A stretch of DNA of 64,000 bases from Firmicutes bacterium M10-2 (lineage in GTDB: Bacteria; Bacillota_I; Bacilli_A; Erysipelotrichales; Erysipelotrichaceae): the NCBI GenBank assembly GCA_000403415.2, contig KE159698.1:1-64000 (forward strand), given 5' to 3'. Shown in pieces: positions 61,468 to 64,000 of this stretch. The position numbers and the translations under genes were made by a program. The notes below the pieces were generated by a model that saw only the letters and a list, made by a program, of their open reading frames with translations, was not told where the DNA came from and searched no databases. Each line of letters begins with the position of its first letter. The first letter of the stretch is position 1.

Positions 61468-62292
61468 TTAAAAAGAAAGGAATCCTTTCTTCTCTTCCTT
61501 AGGAATCAAACGTTTCTCGAATTTTTTATCCAGAAAGTTTTGTTTTTCTTTGCCCTTTAAAGCATTGAGCATATCGACATACTCCGAATAATGATCTGCT
61601 ACCTGATCGACAGGCCCCATTTCCCGCAGTTCTCCGCCTTCAATCCACATGCCTGTCTTACAAAAGTTTTTCACTTGTTCCAAAGAATGCGAAATAAAGA
61701 AGATCGTCTTTCCCCGATCATCTCTAAGCTGCATCATTCGGTCCAGACATTTCTTTGCGAAACCTTTATCTCCTACCGATAATGCTTCATCTACGATAAA
61801 AATATCCGGATCCAAAGCAAGGGAAATAGAAAATCCGAGCCTTGACTTCATTCCGCTGGAATACTTTTTGACCGGCTGATAAAGAAAATCTCCTAATTCC
61901 GAAAAATTTATCACATCTTGCGTAATCGCGTCGATTTCCTTTTTTTTCAATCCCATCAAGGCACCTTTTACTTTGATATTTTCAAGTCCGGTCAACTGCA
62001 TATTCAATCCCGTATTGATTGCAATAAGCGCCTGTTCTCCATTGACTACGATTTCTCCGGAATCAATGTCCGAAATTCCCGAAAGCAGAAGCGAAAGAGT
62101 CGATTTTCCCGAACCGTTTGTTCCTAAAATTCCTACGACATCTCCTTTTTTGATCTTAAATGAAACATCTTTCAATGCATAAAAACGCTTATTCGCATTT
62201 TTATGTTGGTTGTTCTTATTGCGCAATTCATAGATCTTGGAAATATGATCGGCAATAACAGCATATTGTTCATTTTCTTTTTTATTTGTCAT
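61468..62292 (-). CDS. tagH: Teichoic acid export ATP-binding protein TagH
   Basis: ATPase of the teichoic acid exporter, 274 residues. Walker A GILGTNGSGKSTLSLLLSG, signature YSSGMKSRLGFSISL, Walker B DIFIVDEALSVGD. It matches the TagH/polysaccharide export branch; the long C-terminal extension of some TagH is absent. Confidence 0.93.
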   Translation of the reverse strand: MTNKKENEQYAVIADHISKIYELRNKNNQHKNANKRFYALKDVSFKIKKGDVVGILGTNGSGKSTLSLLLSGISDIDSGEIVVNGEQALIAINTGLNMQLTGLENIKVKGALMGLKKKEIDAITQDVINFSELGDFLYQPVKKYSSGMKSRLGFSISLALDPDIFIVDEALSVGDKGFAKKCLDRMMQLRDDRGKTIFFISHSLEQVKNFCKTGMWIEGGELREMGPVDQVADHYSEYVDMLNALKGKEKQNFLDKKFEKRLIPKEEKKGFLSF

Positions 62293-62300
62293 ATTTCCTC

Positions 62301-63131
62301 CTAGAATAAATCAATAAATTTTTTCTTGAATTTATACATCAGCATACATCCTAAGACAAATGCGATAATTGTAAAAATCCAAAAATAAACAGTCAAAGCC
62401 GGATGATCCCAAAAATTTTTTTGATAGAAAACCGAATCCCTATATCCGTTAACAATATAGTAGAATGGATTCAGTTTCATGATTTTATTCAAAATCGAAT
62501 GAAACGGCACATTGCTGTCAAAATGGCAATTCCATATCAATGGCGTAAAATAGAAAAGCATCCTTGTCAATGAGGTAACAAGCTTTTTAACGTCCCGCCA
62601 CAACATAGTCAAAACCGAAAGGATCAAACCGATCGCTTCAACAATCACAAACGCGCAAAATGCGTAATAAACAAGATTCAGCCAATACCAGTTTGGACGA
62701 AACCCGAAAAGAAGCAGTGCTACGAACGCAATAATCAGCATACAAAGATGATTGAAAAATTCTTTGCATACAACCGTAGCCGGAAGAACCGAAACCGGAA
62801 ATTTCATTTTCGTAATGACATTGATCTTCGAATGAATCGCCGAACAGCCTTGAGTGATGCATGGCTGGATAAACCACCATGCTGCATACCCGACAATGAG
62901 CCACAGCAAGTAAGGCACTTCGACTCCATTGACTTCAACCGGTTTTCGGTTCCAAGCCACACCGAAAATCAGCCAATAAGTGAAAACCTGAATCGTCGGC
63001 GATAAAAAGTTCCATACGATTCCGAATTTTGAATCTCGCATATCTGCCAACAGCTCGTATTTTGCGATGCTGTAAATTCGAAATAAATTAGAAAAATTTT
63101 CTTTTAAAACATATTGTACACTTTTAAACAT
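62301..63131 (-). CDS. tagG: Teichoic acid export permease TagG
   Basis: ABC-2 type permease of 276 residues with six membrane helices; family residues in YELLADMRDSKFGIVWNFLS and LNPFYYIVNGYRDSV. It partners TagH to flip undecaprenol-linked teichoic acid. ATG 63131 is preferred because AAGGAG lies upstream; six further codons are possible. First gene of the operon, with TATAAT at 63152-63157. Confidence 0.93.
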   Translation of the reverse strand: MFKSVQYVLKENFSNLFRIYSIAKYELLADMRDSKFGIVWNFLSPTIQVFTYWLIFGVAWNRKPVEVNGVEVPYLLWLIVGYAAWWFIQPCITQGCSAIHSKINVITKMKFPVSVLPATVVCKEFFNHLCMLIIAFVALLLFGFRPNWYWLNLVYYAFCAFVIVEAIGLILSVLTMLWRDVKKLVTSLTRMLFYFTPLIWNCHFDSNVPFHSILNKIMKLNPFYYIVNGYRDSVFYQKNFWDHPALTVYFWIFTIIAFVLGCMLMYKFKKKFIDLF

Positions 63132-63161
63132 GGACAACTCCTTTTTCATCTATTATAAGCA

Positions 63162-63187
63162 AAAAATCTGCATAATGCAGATTTTTA
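63162..63187 (-). terminator. intrinsic terminator after rpoE
   Basis: AAAATCTGCA pairs with TGCAGATTTT around TTA, then TT on the minus strand. It lies at the rpoE stop, just before the tagG promoter. Confidence 0.75.
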
Positions 63188-63520
63188 CTCATCATTCTCT
63201 TTTTTTTCGTCATCCTGATCTAAATCCATTTCGTCAAGATCTTCTTCTTCCTCGCTATCGTCATCCAATGCGATCGTCGAAGTATCCGTCACACTTTCCG
63301 AATATGTATGTCTTGAACGAAGATCCCAAGTATTTCCAGACATATTCAGAAATCGTCCATCCATGGAAAGATCGGTATATAATTGCGCAATATTGTCTTC
63401 CGCTTGTGTTGGGGTAAATCCCATTTCCTTACTTACTTCTGTCCAAAGCTGAACAAAAGGCACAGGATCTTGATGTGTTTGCAGCACTTGATAAGCTGTC
63501 TCAACCATAGATTTACTCAT
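63185..63520 (-). CDS. rpoE: DNA-directed RNA polymerase subunit delta
   Basis: Delta raises RNA polymerase recycling and specificity in Bacillota. The 111-residue protein has the N-terminal HARE-HTH domain (VETAYQVLQTHQDPVPFVQL, then QLYTDLSMDGRFLNM and WDLRSR) and the hallmark acidic tail of Asp/Glu from about 88. It follows argS. Confidence 0.93.
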   Translation of the reverse strand: MSKSMVETAYQVLQTHQDPVPFVQLWTEVSKEMGFTPTQAEDNIAQLYTDLSMDGRFLNMSGNTWDLRSRHTYSESVTDTSTIALDDDSEEEEDLDEMDLDQDDEKKENDE

Positions 63521-63542
63521 TTTGCATTATCTCCTTTTTTCT

Positions 63543-64000
63543 TTACATTGATTCAACCGCATCTACGCCAATCAAATTCAATGCATCCGCCAAAACGATT
63601 TGGGTCGCTTTTACAAGCGCTAAACGTTGAGTTGAAAGTTCCTGATCTTGCTGATCGATCACCTTGCATGCGTTATAAAAGCTATGAAATTTCGAAGCCA
63701 AATTTTGAATATAATGACACATCTTGTGCACTTGACGCGTTTTTGCGCTTTCACGTACAACCTTCGGATACTCCTGCAAGGTTTTCATCAAATCGATTTC
63801 TTTTTCATGCACAAGACGATCAAATGAATTCGGAACTTTCCATTCCGGAACTTGTTTCAAAATCGAACACATACGAGCATGTGCATATTGCGCATAGTAT
63901 ACGGGATTTTCATTTGACTTCTTTTTCGCCAGCTCTACATCGAAATCCAGATGCGAATCAAGAGCGCGCTGTACAAAGAAATATCGAGCCGCATCTACCC
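63543..64000 (-). CDS. argS: Arginyl-tRNA synthetase, 3' part only
   Basis: The C-terminal approximately 152 residues of ArgS; the gene continues past the right edge. The DALR anticodon-binding domain is visible: VYYAQYAHARMCSIL, IQNLASKFHSFYNACKVI, RLALVKATQIVLADALNLIG, and the terminal GVDAVESM. An internal ATG at 63872 is not the start because the frame is open to the edge. The argS-rpoE order is common. Confidence 0.93.
   Translation of the reverse strand, partial: VDAARYFFVQRALDSHLDFDVELAKKKSNENPVYYAQYAHARMCSILKQVPEWKVPNSFDRLVHEKEIDLMKTLQEYPKVVRESAKTRQVHKMCHYIQNLASKFHSFYNACKVIDQQDQELSTQRLALVKATQIVLADALNLIGVDAVESM

Noticed and set aside
63543-63872. A complete 109-residue gene at the right edge
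   Set aside because: The frame is open to base 64000 and encodes the ArgS C-terminal domain, so it is a truncated argS.

Overview
The window is a 64 kb stretch of a low-GC Gram-positive (Bacillota) chromosome. Gene order is strongly Bacillus-like in places (ffh-rpsP-khpA-rimM-trmD-rplS-lepB-rbgA-rnhB-dprA; glmU-prs; rsmG-parA-parB), but signal peptidase, surface-protein and teichoic acid genes, a SEC-C-tagged methionine aminopeptidase and a shortened GlmU point away from Bacillus. My tentative guess is a member of the Erysipelotrichia; this is inference from content, not a sequence match. There are no rRNA, tRNA, CRISPR, prophage or transposase genes. Most genes are on the minus strand.

Layout. 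1-6.9 kb: translation/secretion housekeeping operon ending in rnhB and the competence gene dprA. 6.9-11.9 kb: NlpC/P60 wall hydrolase, acetyltransferase, glycosyltransferase, an orphan ABC permease, a TPR protein and a SipW-type signal peptidase. 11.9-22.3 kb: one 10.3 kb gene for a 3426-residue wall-anchored surface protein (fibro-slime-like head, about 11 Cna-B/pilin-type isopeptide domains, 8 DUF11 repeats, a VPNTA sorting signal), preceded by a long leader holding a 24-codon ORF that overlaps an intrinsic terminator. 22.4-25.3 kb: map-prmC-prfA. 25.4-31.4 kb: glucosaminidase, secreted unknown, MATE pump, DUF3284 protein, TatD nuclease, small unknown, XRE regulator. 31.4-35.5 kb: prs, truncated glmU, a uracil/hypoxanthine DNA glycosylase-like gene and a membrane coiled-coil protein. 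35.6-39.5 kb: two overlapping TetR regulators, comFA-comFC and an amidase. 39.6-43 kb: aminotransferase, rpmE, M3 peptidase. 43.2-49.3 kb: complete oligopeptide ABC importer. 49.4-54.3 kb: DUF5662 protein, glmS with its ribozyme, parB, parA, rsmG (an origin-proximal set). 54.4-63.2 kb: DUF4230 protein and a glycerol-phosphate wall teichoic acid operon (tagG, tagH, GDPD, tagD, three CDP-glycerol transferases, acyltransferase). 63.2-64 kb: rpoE and the 3' end of argS.

The most unusual signals are regulatory and mobile. (1) Two 191-bp elements, identical and in opposite orientation (31458-31648 and 43006-43196), each have 15-bp terminal inverted repeats and each sit between two perfect copies of a whole intrinsic terminator (22 and 26 bp). 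They look like non-autonomous transposons that target terminators and duplicate them. (2) dprA and comFA, 38 kb apart, share a 19-nt sequence ending in the start codon, with a -10-like hexamer exactly 6 nt before ATG. (3) At least four other genes have the same -10/N6-7/ATG geometry without a Shine-Dalgarno, suggesting leaderless mRNAs. (4) The giant adhesin leader appears to be controlled by attenuation. All of these come from reading by eye; no search was run.
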